DNA of 64,000 bases, from positions 18,567,236 through 18,631,235 of the forward strand of contig NW_020954608.1 in the NCBI RefSeq assembly GCF_900497805.2, read 5' to 3'. Below the pieces are notes generated by a model that saw only the letters and a list, made by a program, of their open reading frames with translations, was not told the DNA's origin and ran no database searches. A program made the position numbers and the translations under genes. Shown here one piece after another: positions 1 to 10,904 of the stretch; positions within the stretch are counted from its first letter, which is position 1, and the number at the start of each line of letters is the position of its first letter. This DNA is from Vombatus ursinus. Its lineage: Eukaryota; Chordata; Mammalia; Diprotodontia; Vombatidae.

Positions 1-530
1 ATAGGTCCTTTGTAGTTGATTTGAATATTCATATTGCTCAATGATGTTTTAATTTACATTTCTGTAATCAATAATGATTTTGAGAATTTTTTCATATGGC
101 TATATATGGCTTTGATTTCTTCTTCTAAAAACTGTTGCTCATATATTTTGATCATTTATCAATTGGAAAATGACTCATTCTTACGAATTTGACTCAGTTC
201 TCTAGATACTTGAGGTATGAGACAATAGTTTAAAAAACTATCTACAAAGATTTCCCCCCATTTTCTGCTTTCCTTCTAATCTTGATTACATTGGTTTTAT
301 TGTACACATTTTAATTTAATGTAATCAAAATTATTACTTTTACATCTCATGAAGCTCTCTATCTCTTGTTTATTCATAAATTCTCCTATCCATACCTCTG
401 AAAGGTAATATGTTCTGTGTTCTTTTAATTTACTTCTGATATCTCATTTTATGTCTAGGTCATGTATCCATTCTGACCTTATCGTAGTAAATGGTATAAG
501 ATGTTGGTAATTCCTGCCAGACTGCTTTCC
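1..530 (-). mobile_element. L1 LINE fragment, 3' part of ORF2 (copy A, antisense)
   Basis: Read on the minus strand, this is the end of ORF2 and start of the 3' region of a marsupial-type L1. Landmarks on the plus strand are 'accatttatcaattgg'-like text at 150-170, 'attacattggttttattgta' near 285 and 'tttaatttaatgtaatcaaa' near 310. The same landmarks recur in the independent L1 copy at 12120-12330. The stretch stops near 530 in a T run, just after the 'agactgctttccag' landmark. No long open frame remains, so this is an old dead copy. The family call rests on my memory of mammalian L1 sequence. Confidence 0.75.
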
Positions 531-752
531 AGTTTTTTTTTTTAATAAAACTAACTCCAAGTTTTATTTATTGACTCATTTTTTTTTGCTTTCAGTTTTA
601 TTAATTTCACCTTTAATTTTCAGGATTTCCAATTTGGTGTTTAGTTGGGGATTTTTAATTTGTTGTCTTTGTATTTTTTTAAATTGAAAACCCAATTCAT
701 TGATCTGCTCTTTCTCCATAATATTGATATAAGCATTTAGAGATACATTTTT

Positions 753-1055
753 TTTTCTCTGATTCAGCTTTATGTCTATTCTGTTTCTTTGGTCATGGTT
801 TCCAGGTAGTCCAATAATTCTTAAATTATTTCTCTTTCATTTATTTCCCTGATCAATTGTTTTTCTGATAGGATATTTCATATTTTCTTCTACTTTTTCA
901 TTCTTTTGACTTTGTTTTATTATTGAAGTCTCACAGAGTTATGAGCTTCCACTTGCCCAATTCTAATTTTAAAAAAATAATTAAAATACATTTGGGAAAA
1001 CAAAAGATTTACAGTATCAATGGGAATAATAAAATTTAGGATGTTTTTAAAACTC
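753..1055 (-). mobile_element. ORF1-like L1 segment embedded out of order in L1 copy A
   Basis: Between two parts of L1 ORF2 that should be adjacent ('agcatttagagata' at 736-749 and 'gctgcatctcacaagg' at 1076-1091) lies about 300 bp that does not belong there. Its first 200 bp, 'ttggtcatggtttccaggta' through 'cacttgcccaattctaattt', duplicates the ORF1 stretch seen in proper position at about 2985-3185 of the same copy and in the same orientation. The remaining ~90 bp is A-rich and unassigned. It may be a second L1 inserted here or a rearrangement. Confidence 0.6.
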
Positions 1056-1685
1056 AGCTTCAAGATGCAGCCTTTGCTGCATCTCACAAGGAATTTATTG
1101 TTTCTATAACTTGTTCTTTAACCCTTTCATTCTTCAAGATTATGTTATTTAATCACTAATTCATTTTTAATCTGTGGTTCCATGGTCCTTTATTATATGA
1201 AATTTTTATTTTATTATGATCTAAAAAAGGAAGCATGTAATATTTCTGTTTTTCTTCATTTAACTATAAGGTTTTATGCCCAATTACATGGTCAAGTTTT
1301 GTACAGATGCCATGTATTGCTAAGGAAAATGTATATTACTTTCTATTTTCATTCAGATCTTTCAAGATGTCTATCATACCTAGCTCATCTGTGATTCTAG
1401 TAATCTCCTTGATTTATTTATTTATTTTTTGTTAGATTTCTCTCATTCTGAGAGGGGAAGGTTGAATTTTCCCACTATTATAGTTTTACTATCTATTTCT
1501 AACTATAATTCCTTTACTTTTTCCTGTAAAAATTTAGATGCTATAGCATTTGGTGCATATATGTTTAGTATTGATATTACTTTATTATCTATGGTACCTT
1601 TCAACATAATGTAGTATCCCTGCTTATCCATTTTAATTAGGTCTTTTTTGCTTTGTCTGAGATCATGATTGCCACCCCTGCCTAA

Positions 1686-1686
1686 T

Positions 1687-1734
<48 letters not shown>

Positions 1735-1740
1735 ATATAT
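1686..1740. repeat. (TG)n microsatellite
   Basis: About 20 uninterrupted TG units flanked by ATGT variants, inside the endonuclease portion of the antisense L1. Confidence 0.95.
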
Positions 1741-4303
1741 GTATCAGCTGAAGCATAATGAATTTTTTACTCCAACCCTTTATTTTTACTCAAGGTATCT
1801 CTAATTTCTTATGTGTTTCTTGTAAACAACATATTGTTGGGTTCTGGGTTTTTATTCATTCTGCTATTTCTGTTTTATGGATAAGTTTATCCCATTCACA
1901 TTCAAAGTTTTATTCACCAGTTGTATATTTCCCTCCATCCTATTTTTCCTCACTGTTTATTTCTGTCTTCCTCTCCACTTCTGTCTGTCTGTCAGTCTGT
2001 CTATCTCTATCTCTCTCTCTGTCTCTCTCATTTATTTCTTACCTCTGCCTCCCTAGTCCAGCATGCCTTTCTAAGAGTCCTTCCCTTATCCTATTTCTTC
2101 ATCTACCCATTCATCTAAGGGTCCTTCCCTTATCTTATCCTCTTTCCCTACTACTTCTCTGTAAGTTAAGATGATTTTTATACTTTATTAGATACATGTT
2201 ATTCCCTCTTTAACCCAATTCCAATGAGAATAAGGTTTCCCCTCTACCTGACTTCTACTCCATTTTCCCATCCAAAGTAAAAGTTCTTCTATTCATGCTT
2301 TTTTTTTTTGTATGAGATAATTCACTCCATTTTATGTCCCCCTAACCAGTTGTTTTTTTTTAGGATCATACCATCATAATCAACTCAGCTTCAAGTCTGC
2401 TATCTATAGTAATACTCTTTCAAACTACTCTAATAATGATAACATTCTTAAGAGTTACAAATATTATTTTTCCAAATGAGAAGTAAAAAGTTTAATTTTA
2501 TTAAATCTCTTACAATTAGTTTTTCATATTTATCTTCTTATGTTTCTCCTGATTCTTCTAAGTCAAATTTTTGGCTCAGTTCTAGTCTTTTCCTCAAGAA
2601 TGTCTGAAAACTTCTTTAGTTCATTAAATATTTTTTTTCCCTTTTGCAGTTTTACATCCTCCTTTGCTGGTGGCTTTTTCTTGATTGTAAACACACTTCC
2701 TTTGCTTTTTGGAATATCATATCTCATGCCAACCAGTCTTTTAATGTAGAATCAACTAAATCTTATGTTATTCTGACTGTAGCTCCACATTTTTTAAATT
2801 GTTTCTTTCTAGTTGCTTGTAATATTTTCTCCTTGATTTGGGAGCTTTGCAACTTAGTTATGATGTTCCTGTGAGTTTTTATTTTGGGATCTCTTTCAGG
2901 CAGTGATCAGTGGATTTTTTCAATTTCTATTTTACTTTAGTTCCATAACTTGAGTATTTTTTCTTAATAATTTCTTGAAGTTTAATGTCTAGACTTTTTA
3001 TCATAACTTTCAAGTAGTCCAAGAATTCTTATATGATCTCTTCTAGATCTGTTTTCTAGGTCAATTGTTTTTCTAATGAGATATTTCATATTCTCTTCTA
3101 TTTTTCACAATTTTGATTTTGTTCAATTATTTATTGATGTTTTGTGAAGCCATTATCTTCCCCTTGCCCAATTCTAAATTTTAAGGAGTTATTTTCTTCA
3201 ATAAGTTTTTGGATTTCCTTTTCCAATTGGTTGACATTCTTTTCATAAGTTTCCTGATCTTCTTGAATTACTATTATTTCTTTTCTCAATTTTTCTAAAT
3301 CTCTCTTATTTGATTTTTGAAGTCTTTTTTAAGCTCTTCTAAGAACTCTTGTTGGGCTTGAGACCATTTTAATTTTTTCTTTGAAGTTTTATAAGTAACT
3401 GTTTTGACTTCACTGTCTTCTGAGTTTGAACACTCAGTCATCACAATATCTATCTATGGTTGGAATTTTTCTCTGTTGTTTACTCATATTTTAAACAGCC
3501 TATTTTTTACCTGTTAACTTTATGTCAGGGCTGGGCTCCCAGTGTATGTGGGATCTCAGGCTTCAGGTTTCTATGTGGTGTTGTTTTCTGAGCTTAATGT
3601 GGGATGTCTTTGATTTCTTGCTTCTTCCAATGTTCTATGATCCAAAGCCAGGTGTACTCACTGCTCTTCCAGCTTATGCCTTGGTCTATGGAGTACCTCA
3701 GGTACTCCTTTTCACTCCTGAACTCAACCAGGGCCCATAGTACCACTGCCACCACAAATGCTTTTGCTTCCTGTGTCTCTCAGGTGGCTATATGGCTTCA
3801 GCTCACCCCTCTGCCCAGCAACTCAAACCAAAGACTCTGCTCTCCTGCAGATGCTGCCTGCCCCTTTGCAACTCTACTCACAGGAATCTTCATGCTCCTC
3901 CTTGTTGGTGGCCACAGCCTGAGATGACATCTTGTCAATGCACCTGTGTCCCATGTCCAGTGCCAGTGGAAGGCTCCTCCTTGCAGTCTTCCCCTTATCA
4001 GTTGCCTGACCCCCACACTGTACCTGGGGTGAAAATTCCTAAAGATGAGGCTGCCTCCAGAGACAGCTGTCCCTAGGGAATGCTGTTTGTTGACACTTTT
4101 TGCTCAGATCATACCACCCTCCCCAGGAGGTCACATCTTCCCTCACTTTATCCAAAGTTGTCTTGGGCTGGAAGACTCCTTTACCCTGACTTTTAATTAT
4201 TTCTGCCACTTTAAGATTCACTTTGAGGTATTATTTTAAGTTATTGGGAGGAGGGAATTTGGGACAGCCAGGTAATTTCCTGTTCTATTCCACCATCTTC
4301 CCT

Positions 4304-5485
4304 GAATTCTATTTCCTAATTCTGATTTTTAAGTAATTATTTTCTTCAATGAGATTTTGTGTCTTTTTTTTATTTGGCCATTTCTGCTTCTCAAGGAGTT
4401 CTTTTCTTCAGAGAATTTTTCTTTTTTCTTGTTTTACCATTAGGCCAATTCTGCTTTTTTTTTTTAGGTACATTTCCTTCAGTATTTTTGTGCCTTTTTT
4501 TTAACCACACTCTTAATTCTCTTTTCATAATTTTCTTGAATCACTCATTTTTTTCCCTACTTTTTCCTCTACTCCTCTTTTCTCTTTCTTTAGGAATTCT
4601 TGTTGAGCTAATATTCATTTTGCATTTTTCTTTGAGGCTTTGCCTGTGACTCTTTTCACATTATTATATTCTGAGTTTGTGTCCTGATCTTCCTTGCCAC
4701 CATAGTAACTTTTCATGGTCAAGGGTTTTTGTTTGTTTGTTTGCTCGCTCATTTTCCAGCCTATTTCTTGACTTTGAAATTAATGCTAAAGTCTAGCTCT
4801 GATACCCTGGGGGTGGGAAAGCACTGTCTCAAACTTACAGCATTTAAGTGCTGCTACTTTCAGAGCTGGTTCTGAGGGTCTGCAAGTTTTAGGTGCTTCC
4901 AAGGTTGTGTGATCCAAAGAGAGGTGTGGTCACTGCTCTCCTGGTCTGTGTTTTGGTCTTAATCTAGAAAGAGTCCCTGCTCCCAAAGGTCACAAACTGG
5001 AGCTCTCCTCATGTCCTTGGAACTACAACCAGGGCTTCTGCTTCCTCATGACAAACAAGTACTCCTTTCCATTCTAGAACTGTGACTCTAAACTGTATAT
5101 GGGCCATAAATTTGCCAGTCAGTGCTACCTGCCAGCAAAGAGTCCCATTATCTCTTTTTGACCAGTTGTCTGACCCTCTTACCATCTCTTCACTGAGAAC
5201 TCTCAAAGTTACTGCTACCACTTCGCAGCCACCTCCTAAGTGCACTACTTTTGCTGCTACCATATGCACTCTTGGCCAACACCCACTCTGTTGCCACAGA
5301 CCTCTCCTGCTGCCCTTTTAAGTTTTCTTAGTCTGGAAAAAATGTTTTACCCTAACTTTTGTTAGCTCTGTTGCTCCAAAATTTAATTTGAGTCATTATT
5401 TTCAAGCTTTTTGGAGGGAATGTTTGGAGAGTTCATTCATTTGGGTTGCTGCCTCTATTCTACCATCTTGACTCTGCCTCTCTAG
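4304..5485 (-). mobile_element. L1 LINE 5' end (copy B, antisense): ORF1 start and 5' UTR
   Basis: A second antisense L1 5' portion follows copy A directly. 4310-4680 repeats ORF1-type text ('attttcttcaatgagatttt', 'ccttgccacc'). 4740-5440 is a GC-richer 5' UTR with the same kind of content as 3520-4290. It ends at 'ctattctaccatcttgactc' (5454-5473), which reads on the minus strand as a typical L1 start. The 5' end of copy A abuts copy B inside ORF1, which suggests that A inserted into B or that both derive from one rearranged locus. The small ORFs here do not look like proteins. Confidence 0.65.
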
Positions 5486-5869
5486 TCCTCCAATTTGTTG
5501 CTCACATGACTTCAAAGTCTTCCCGCCTTCCCTTCCCTCCTGTTACATTCACCTAATTGTCAACTCTTCTGGCCAATATAGTTTCCAGGACCAGGATGTA
5601 AAAGGGCTCATTGCTTAGGTAAAATTGTGTAGTAGATGAAGTTTGTTTTCATGGTCTCAGGTCTTCTTCCCAGAGCTTTTTTCTATCCTAGTGGATCTTG
5701 ATAGATTCCTCCATCTCTCTCTCCTAACCATCTTTAGGTTCTCAGTGCCATTTTATTTTGACTCATTTCCTTTAGAAAAACTCGCTTTCTAGGAAGGGTC
5801 ACTTATCAGGCCTTTATAAGTAAATTTGAGTTTGATTCCATATTTAACTTTTCAAGGAATATTTCCATT
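5486..5869. other. intergenic, no recognised feature
   Basis: Pyrimidine-rich unique-looking sequence. I see no coding, RNA or clear repeat signal. Confidence 0.5.
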
Positions 5870-5996
5870 ATTTTTTTTTTTTGCTAGGCAATGGGGTTGA
5901 TGAAAGGGAAAAAAATTCCCTTTCACACAGCTAGTGAGTGTTATGTGTCTGAGGCCGGATTTGAACTCATGAGCTCCTGAATCCAGGGCCAGTGCT
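5870..5996 (-). mobile_element. marsupial CORE/tRNA-type SINE fragment, antisense
   Basis: A poly-T run is followed by 'ttgctaggcaatggggtt', 'cacacagctagtgagtg', 'tctgaggccggatttgaac' and 'tccagggccagtgct'. This is the reverse complement of the SINE box seen intact at 24561. The tRNA-like 5' end is missing. Confidence 0.85.
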
Positions 5997-6563
5997 AGTA
6001 TTTCCATTTAAAGTCTTTGAAATAAAAGGCTCAATTTCCTATTAAGAGAATTCCACCAAGGAGAGAGTATGCAAAAGAAGGTACTTGGAGGACTTTTACT
6101 ATAATATGGATAACTGACTATTTTACCTTATTTACCCATTATTTAATGGGCAAAACAAGCTAACCATCTTTTATTTTTCTCCCACAAATAAGTCCTTTAC
6201 TCAGTCTGCAGCTAAATTTCTCATTTCCCTCTACCTACTTCTTTAGTTTTTTAATTTATGCCTTCTCCCACCCAGCCCACAACAGCAAAACTAGGTGTTT
6301 TGTTTTTGTTTCTTTCCAGGCTCATCTTCTCCATGATGTTGACTTGATTAAAAGGAGTCACATTTATCCAAACAAACACATAAGAAGAGAATCTAAACAA
6401 CCAATGCTTTTTTCAAAGCAATAGCAGTTAGAGTACACCTAGAAAATCTAGAAATTTAAATTATCTCCTACTGACATGGCAATTTTGACCCTCTAATAAG
6501 TCAAAAATAGAGTCCAGGAACCTTTGGAATATTGAAAAGCAAGGGAGTGGAAAAGCTTTTTGG
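5997..6563. other. intergenic, no recognised feature
   Basis: AT-rich sequence without a supported gene, RNA or repeat. Confidence 0.5.
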
Positions 6564-7000
6564 TTTATTTAGAAGATAATGGAATTAGAGAATTTCAGAT
6601 TTGGAAGGGACTGCTGCCCATCTAGTCCAACCTGTACCTGAAAAGGAATTCCATTTTCCATATCTCAACAAGTTGTCACTCAGCATTTGCTTGAAGACTT
6701 CCAGTCAAACAGAATGCACTATCTTGCAAAGGGAGGCCATTCCATTCTGCGTTAAGTCTAATTGTTAAGAATTTTTTTCCCTTTCATCAAGCCTAAATTT
6801 TCCTCTTTTAAACTTCTATCTATTGCTACTAGCACTTTTCTTTGAAACTGAGTGGAACTCTCATTAAAATGACAACCTTTGATATACTTGAAAATACTTA
6901 CTATGCCCCAGCTAAATATCTTTTTTTTTACATCCTGATTAAACATTCTTAATCCCTTCAATTTATCTTCACATAGAAATCTAAAGATCTTTCTGAAACA
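6564..7000 (+). mobile_element. CR1/L3-like LINE relic
   Basis: Contains the 'ttggaagggactgctgccca' / 'tctagtccaacc' motif and then 'gatatacttgaaaatact', 'ctatgccccagctaaatat' and 'taaacattcttaatcccttc'. This is the pattern I associate with the 3' region of CR1/L3 LINEs in mammals and birds. It is strongly diverged, and strand and family need a library search. Confidence 0.55.
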
Positions 7001-7004
7001 ACTC

Positions 7005-7545
7005 ATCAAACATTTATTAAAGCTCTGCTCTGTGCCAGGCACTGTCCTGGGCATTGTGGATAGAAAGACAAAATATGATGTAGTCTTTACCCTCTAGAAG
7101 TTTTCATTATAGTGGAGGAAAAAAACATATATACACCAAAAAACCAACAGATAATAAATGCTAAGTAATTGAGGGGGAGGGGAATATGAATATATAGGGT
7201 ATCAGGAAAGATATGTATGATGTGGCACTTGAGCTAAAACTTGAAATTAGCTAAGGATTTCCAGAGCCTGAGGTGAGAAAAGAGGGCAGTCAGGCATTGG
7301 GGACAGCTTGTAAAAATGCACAAAGACAAGAAAAGGAATGTCATGCCTAGGCAACAGCAAATAGGCCAATTTAGCTGAAATGCAGCATGTGAGGGGGAGC
7401 AATATGTAATGCCACTAAAAATATAGGCTTTAAAATGCCAAAACAGGATGCCATGATGGTAGGCAAGAGTCTTACATGAGTAAAGGTCAGAAGCGATGAG
7501 GATATCAGCCAGGGTGGTTATGGCAGTGTGGTATAAGTAGAGATA
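7005..7545 (-). mobile_element. L2 LINE 3' region, antisense
   Basis: Starts with 'tctgtgccaggcactgtcct' and 'gggcattgtggatag', the reverse complement of the L2 3' end. It continues with diverged antisense L2 text including a 'ggcaacagcaaatag' motif. Confidence 0.7.
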
Positions 7546-7549
7546 AGGG

Positions 7550-7885
7550 AATGGATAGGAGACACGTTAGAGAGGTAGAACCTTTCCTACTTTTCCTGTC
7601 TTCCCAATCTTTACTCCTCTCTTGTGGCCTCCTTTTGATTCCTTGCAGGCAATGTTTCTAAGACTTCCTTCAAACTCAACCCAAATCCTACATTCTGCAG
7701 AAGGAATTTCTCAGTCCCTTGAGCTGCAAGTGTCTTTCTCATTCAGATTCCCTTTTATCTACTCTGTCTTACTTGTCCCTAGTTATTTACATATTGTTTT
7801 CCCCTTTAGAATGCATGCTTCTTGAGGGCAGAAACTGTTTTGTTTTTCCCTTTCTTTGTGTTTTCATTGCTTAGCTTGTTGTAAA
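7550..7885 (+). mobile_element. L2 LINE 3' region, sense
   Basis: Sense L2 text: 'tccttcaaactcaacccaa', 'ttagaatgcatgcttcttga', 'gggcagaaactgttttg'. It lies in the opposite orientation to the L2 copy immediately to its left, so the two form a loose inverted pair with their 5' parts facing. Confidence 0.7.
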
Positions 7886-7920
7886 ATGAAATGAAATTAT
7901 TCAACATTGAGAGCATCCTA

Positions 7921-8088
7921 TGGGGCAACTAGGTGGTGCAGTGGCTAGAGCTCTGGTCTTGGAGTCAGGAGCAACTGAGTTCAAATCTGGCCTCAGACAC
8001 TTGACACTTACTAGCTGTGTGACACTGGGCAAATCACTTAACCTCAATTGCCCCACCAAAAAAAAAAAATAGAAAAAGAGAGAGAGTT
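7921..8088 (+). mobile_element. marsupial tRNA/CORE SINE, short form, with target-site duplication
   Basis: Runs from 'ggggcaactaggtggtgcag' through 'gagttcaaatctggcctc' and 'actagctgtgtgacactggg' to an A-rich tail with AG repeats. A 7-bp direct repeat, 'catccta', lies at 7914-7920 and 8089-8095, consistent with LINE-type target duplication. It lacks the RTE-derived tail of the long form. Confidence 0.9.
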
Positions 8089-8204
8089 CATCCTAGTATA
8101 TACATATATATATATGTATGTATGTATTTACAACTATCCAAAAGAACCACCCTATGATTACTTGGAGCAGTAGCAACTAGGATGATCTCTGTCTTTCTTT
8201 CTCT

Positions 8205-8275
8205 CTAGGCCTGGAGTCAGGAGGACTTGGTTCAAATTCAGCCTCAGACACTTACTAGCTATACGACCCTGTATA
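8205..8275 (+). mobile_element. SINE fragment, middle part
   Basis: 'gcctggagtcaggaggact' through 'cagacacttactagctata' matches the centre of the marsupial SINE. Both ends are missing. An (ATGT)/(AT)n patch at 8097-8128 precedes it. Confidence 0.75.
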
Positions 8276-8279
8276 TACA

Positions 8280-9200
8280 CATACACACATATGAAACATA
8301 AAGAAAAACATTCTAAAGTTTATTTTCTATTATGCAAAATTTTTCCCTAGAAGAAAAACTGCAACATAGAATAAACAATTCAAAAAGTATAATAATGCCA
8401 CTCTTTAATAGTGCTTTATGTTAAGTACCATTCAACCATGGCAACATAATAGCCCTGAGAAAAGTATTATTCAAACCTTGTGGAAAAACATCATTTTATG
8501 GGGTGAATAGGTAAATACATTGGAGTCAGTGGAAAAAAAAGATGACATTTTTCTCATCTGGGGACCAGATCTTCTAATGGCAATCACCTGTGCATTGCTA
8601 TCTAAAAGTCAAATTTAACATACCAATGAAACTAAAGAACTTAGGAAATGTATCATAGCTACTTTAGAAGACAAAAACAGACTGTTGGCTAATTTTGTGT
8701 ATACAATGCAGGTTTATATACATGTAACATACTGTAGATATGTTAATACATATAATATAAATGTGGTTTTAATAACAGTCACACATATTCACATTGGTGA
8801 TGTTGGGCACATTTAATTTGTGCAAAATATTAATTTTGTCCTTATATTAAAAAAAGAAATAGGGAAACTTTTAAAGAAAAACAGTTGTAAAAAATTTATT
8901 ATTTCTCTCAAGGCTCTTCCATAACCTGAACCATAACTAGAGACTAGACATGAGCAATACAATTTGTTTTCAGCATGCTAAAATTTAGAAGGCAGCAGAT
9001 GTGACCGATAATCCTTTATTTTGAAGGAGCAAGTGAACTTAGAACCTATTTAGAGAAAATACTCAAATGGTTCTATGATCTTAGAGATCTTCCTCCCCAC
9101 ACATTTTCCCCCTCTCTGGCCATGAAGCAGCTAGCAAACTCTTCAAGCCTCGTCTGCTGTCCATTTCCTTCCATCAGGGGGTTACCTGATTTATTGGAGG
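8280..9200. other. intergenic, no recognised feature
   Basis: AT-rich sequence. I see no supported gene or repeat in it. Confidence 0.45.
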
Positions 9201-9209
9201 CCTTCCTCA

Positions 9210-10230
9210 CTTTAATTCTGTCAACTTAAGGGAGCCTGCCATTTCTTCTTCTTGAAACATGACCACCTGCCCTATCTTGCTATCATCCAATTCTTTGACC
9301 TTTTTTAGTTTTGCTTATTCTTTGAAGTTCCTGTTTGCTTATATGTTGGAGTAATTGCTCTTTGTGATATTAGAGATCATTGTATTCTATGTCTTTCTGC
9401 CATACAATTATCCAGGTAGAATATTGGTTTTGAAAAGATGGGCTTTGCTTTCATGGGAAGTTTTGAGTCATTAAAGAATCTTTGCAATTTCATAAAAGCA
9501 ATACAGCCTACTATCTTCTTGTTCATTTCTGGCCCTAGCCCATTTTCTATCTATATTGTCTGTCTCAGGTAGACAAGTTCCATAGATTGTCCATCAAAAT
9601 GCATATTCCAATATGATCATAGACATTCTTCATATACTTGGTCTTTCTTTGGTTTATGTTTGTGGTCAAAAATTTTTGAATGATTACAGATCTCTTAGAA
9701 GAGATTCTGCAATATTCTGGGATTTGGTGTATTCATCACAATGTCATCCATAAACAGAAGTGTCTAGAAGATATCACTATCAATGGACTATCCCTGCTCA
9801 ATCTATTCTTGAGCCTTATCTCTTCCATCATGGTGTCAGTCATCTTTGGCAAATATACCTCTCCCTATTTCATGCTTCACCTGTTGTTTATGATCAGAGG
9901 GAATTTGAACATATTGTTGTTACTATATCTTTCTGGGAGTCACAAATTATTTTAATGTGTGGATGAAGGAGTCCTAACTTTTAAAGAACAAATAAGGTAG
10001 AATTTTATTCTACCAAATAGAATGTTTTTCCTTGTATAATAAATAAGCGCAGTAGATCTTCCAGTTAATGGTGAAATGATAACAATATGATCCTTTATTG
10101 AATAGTACTTTTAAAATCTTCTTGTTCCATACTGAGAGCCTCAACAAGGATTATTATGGTTGTATAGAGATGATTTCCATAAAGATTTTGTACAGATCAG
10201 AGGAGAGGCACATAGGTCAGTTGTTATTTG
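9210..10230 (-). mobile_element. RTE-type LINE fragment, reverse transcriptase region (antisense)
   Basis: On the minus strand, the translation around 9745-9725 gives LLFMDDIVMNTPN. This corresponds to the FADDIVL motif of the RTE/BovB reverse transcriptase, with Met for Ala. About 40 residues later comes a stretch ending WNMHFDGQSMELV, matching the RTE text before 'YLG'. Frames are broken by several stops. The family is notable because the long marsupial SINEs here carry an RTE-derived tail, so RTE probably mobilised them. Borders are approximate. Confidence 0.6.
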
Positions 10231-10269
10231 TGTAGTTAGTGAGAATATTTAATCAAAATAGGAAGCTGC

Positions 10270-10590
10270 CACAGGGCACTTCTCCCTCTTCTTCTCCCTA
10301 TTCCTTCAAGCCACAGCTCATAAGGTAAGTTCCTCCCTCTGCAGATCAGCCCTGATTCTTTTTTTTTTCCATTCATAGCCTTGAAAATTCTTGATTATTT
10401 CACATTTGTCCTGTAAACAGCTTATTCATACATAGCTGCTTGTGTGTTGTCAGCCCCATCAGATTGTGAACTACTGCAGGTCACTGACTATCTTTTCCTT
10501 TTTCTTTGTATCCCCAGCATTTAGCATGGTGATTGGCACATAGAAGGTGCATTATAAATGTTTATTTACTGACTGTCTATGAAAGCTAAT
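10270..10590 (+). mobile_element. L2 LINE 3' end, sense
   Basis: 'cagattgtgaactactgcag', 'gtatccccagcatttagcat' and 'cacatagaaggtgcattat' are diverged L2 3' terminal text. Confidence 0.75.
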
Positions 10591-10599
10591 AACTTGGAT

Positions 10600-10900
10600 G
10601 CTCTGCCAAGCCCCAAGAGCACTAGTCTTCTGCCAATTGGCCTCTTTTTTTCCCTAAGGGATCTGAATTTTCTTCCATTCCATTCAAGTCAACGGGTCTT
10701 TAAAAGTTCATTTGAGGGCAACAGTTTTTGGCATTTATCCTAGCAGCCAGAGTAGCTACTTATGTCTCTCTTCATATCAGTATCAGAATGTCTGAAATTC
10801 AGCAAAATTGTTCACATATTGTGTAGAGACACTTGGAAATTAGTGCTATTATTTATTTAATTTTTTCCTCACATACAATTGGCCTATTTATTTTCCCAAC
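10600..10900. other. intergenic, no recognised feature
   Basis: No clear feature between the L2 end and the next L1. Confidence 0.4.
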
Positions 10901-10904
10901 ATTC

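Larger units (their letters stand above)
534..4303 (-). mobile_element. L1 LINE copy A, ORF2 endonuclease region, ORF1 and 5' UTR (antisense)
   Basis: Continues copy A in the 5' direction of the element. 534-752 matches the linker between reverse transcriptase and endonuclease. 1056-1980 matches the endonuclease region, including the antisense text around 'gattgccacccctgcct' at 1667-1683. About 2150-3480 is the ORF1 part, with 'ttgcaatattttctcc'-like and 'gagatatttcatattctcttc' landmarks. 3500-4303 is a GC-richer 5' UTR ending at 'ccaccatcttccctgaattc', the typical antisense start of an L1. The reverse transcriptase core expected between 530 and 534 is missing, so the copy has a large internal deletion. 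A (TG)n tract at 1686-1740 and a TCTG/TCTC-rich patch at 1980-2035 lie inside. Many stops; not active. Confidence 0.75.

Noticed and set aside
1758-2174. 138-residue plus-strand ORF rich in Ser/Leu with a membrane-like profile
   Set aside because: It lies antisense to L1 ORF2 and over a TCTG/TCTC-rich patch; hydrophobicity comes from pyrimidine richness.
3522-5321. Several ORFs of 60-107 residues in a GC-richer zone
   Set aside because: The zone is antisense L1 5' UTR; frames have no family resemblance.
9680-9966. Two overlapping plus-strand ORFs of 91 and 68 residues
   Set aside because: They are antisense to the RTE reverse transcriptase relic; the opposite strand carries the recognisable motif.
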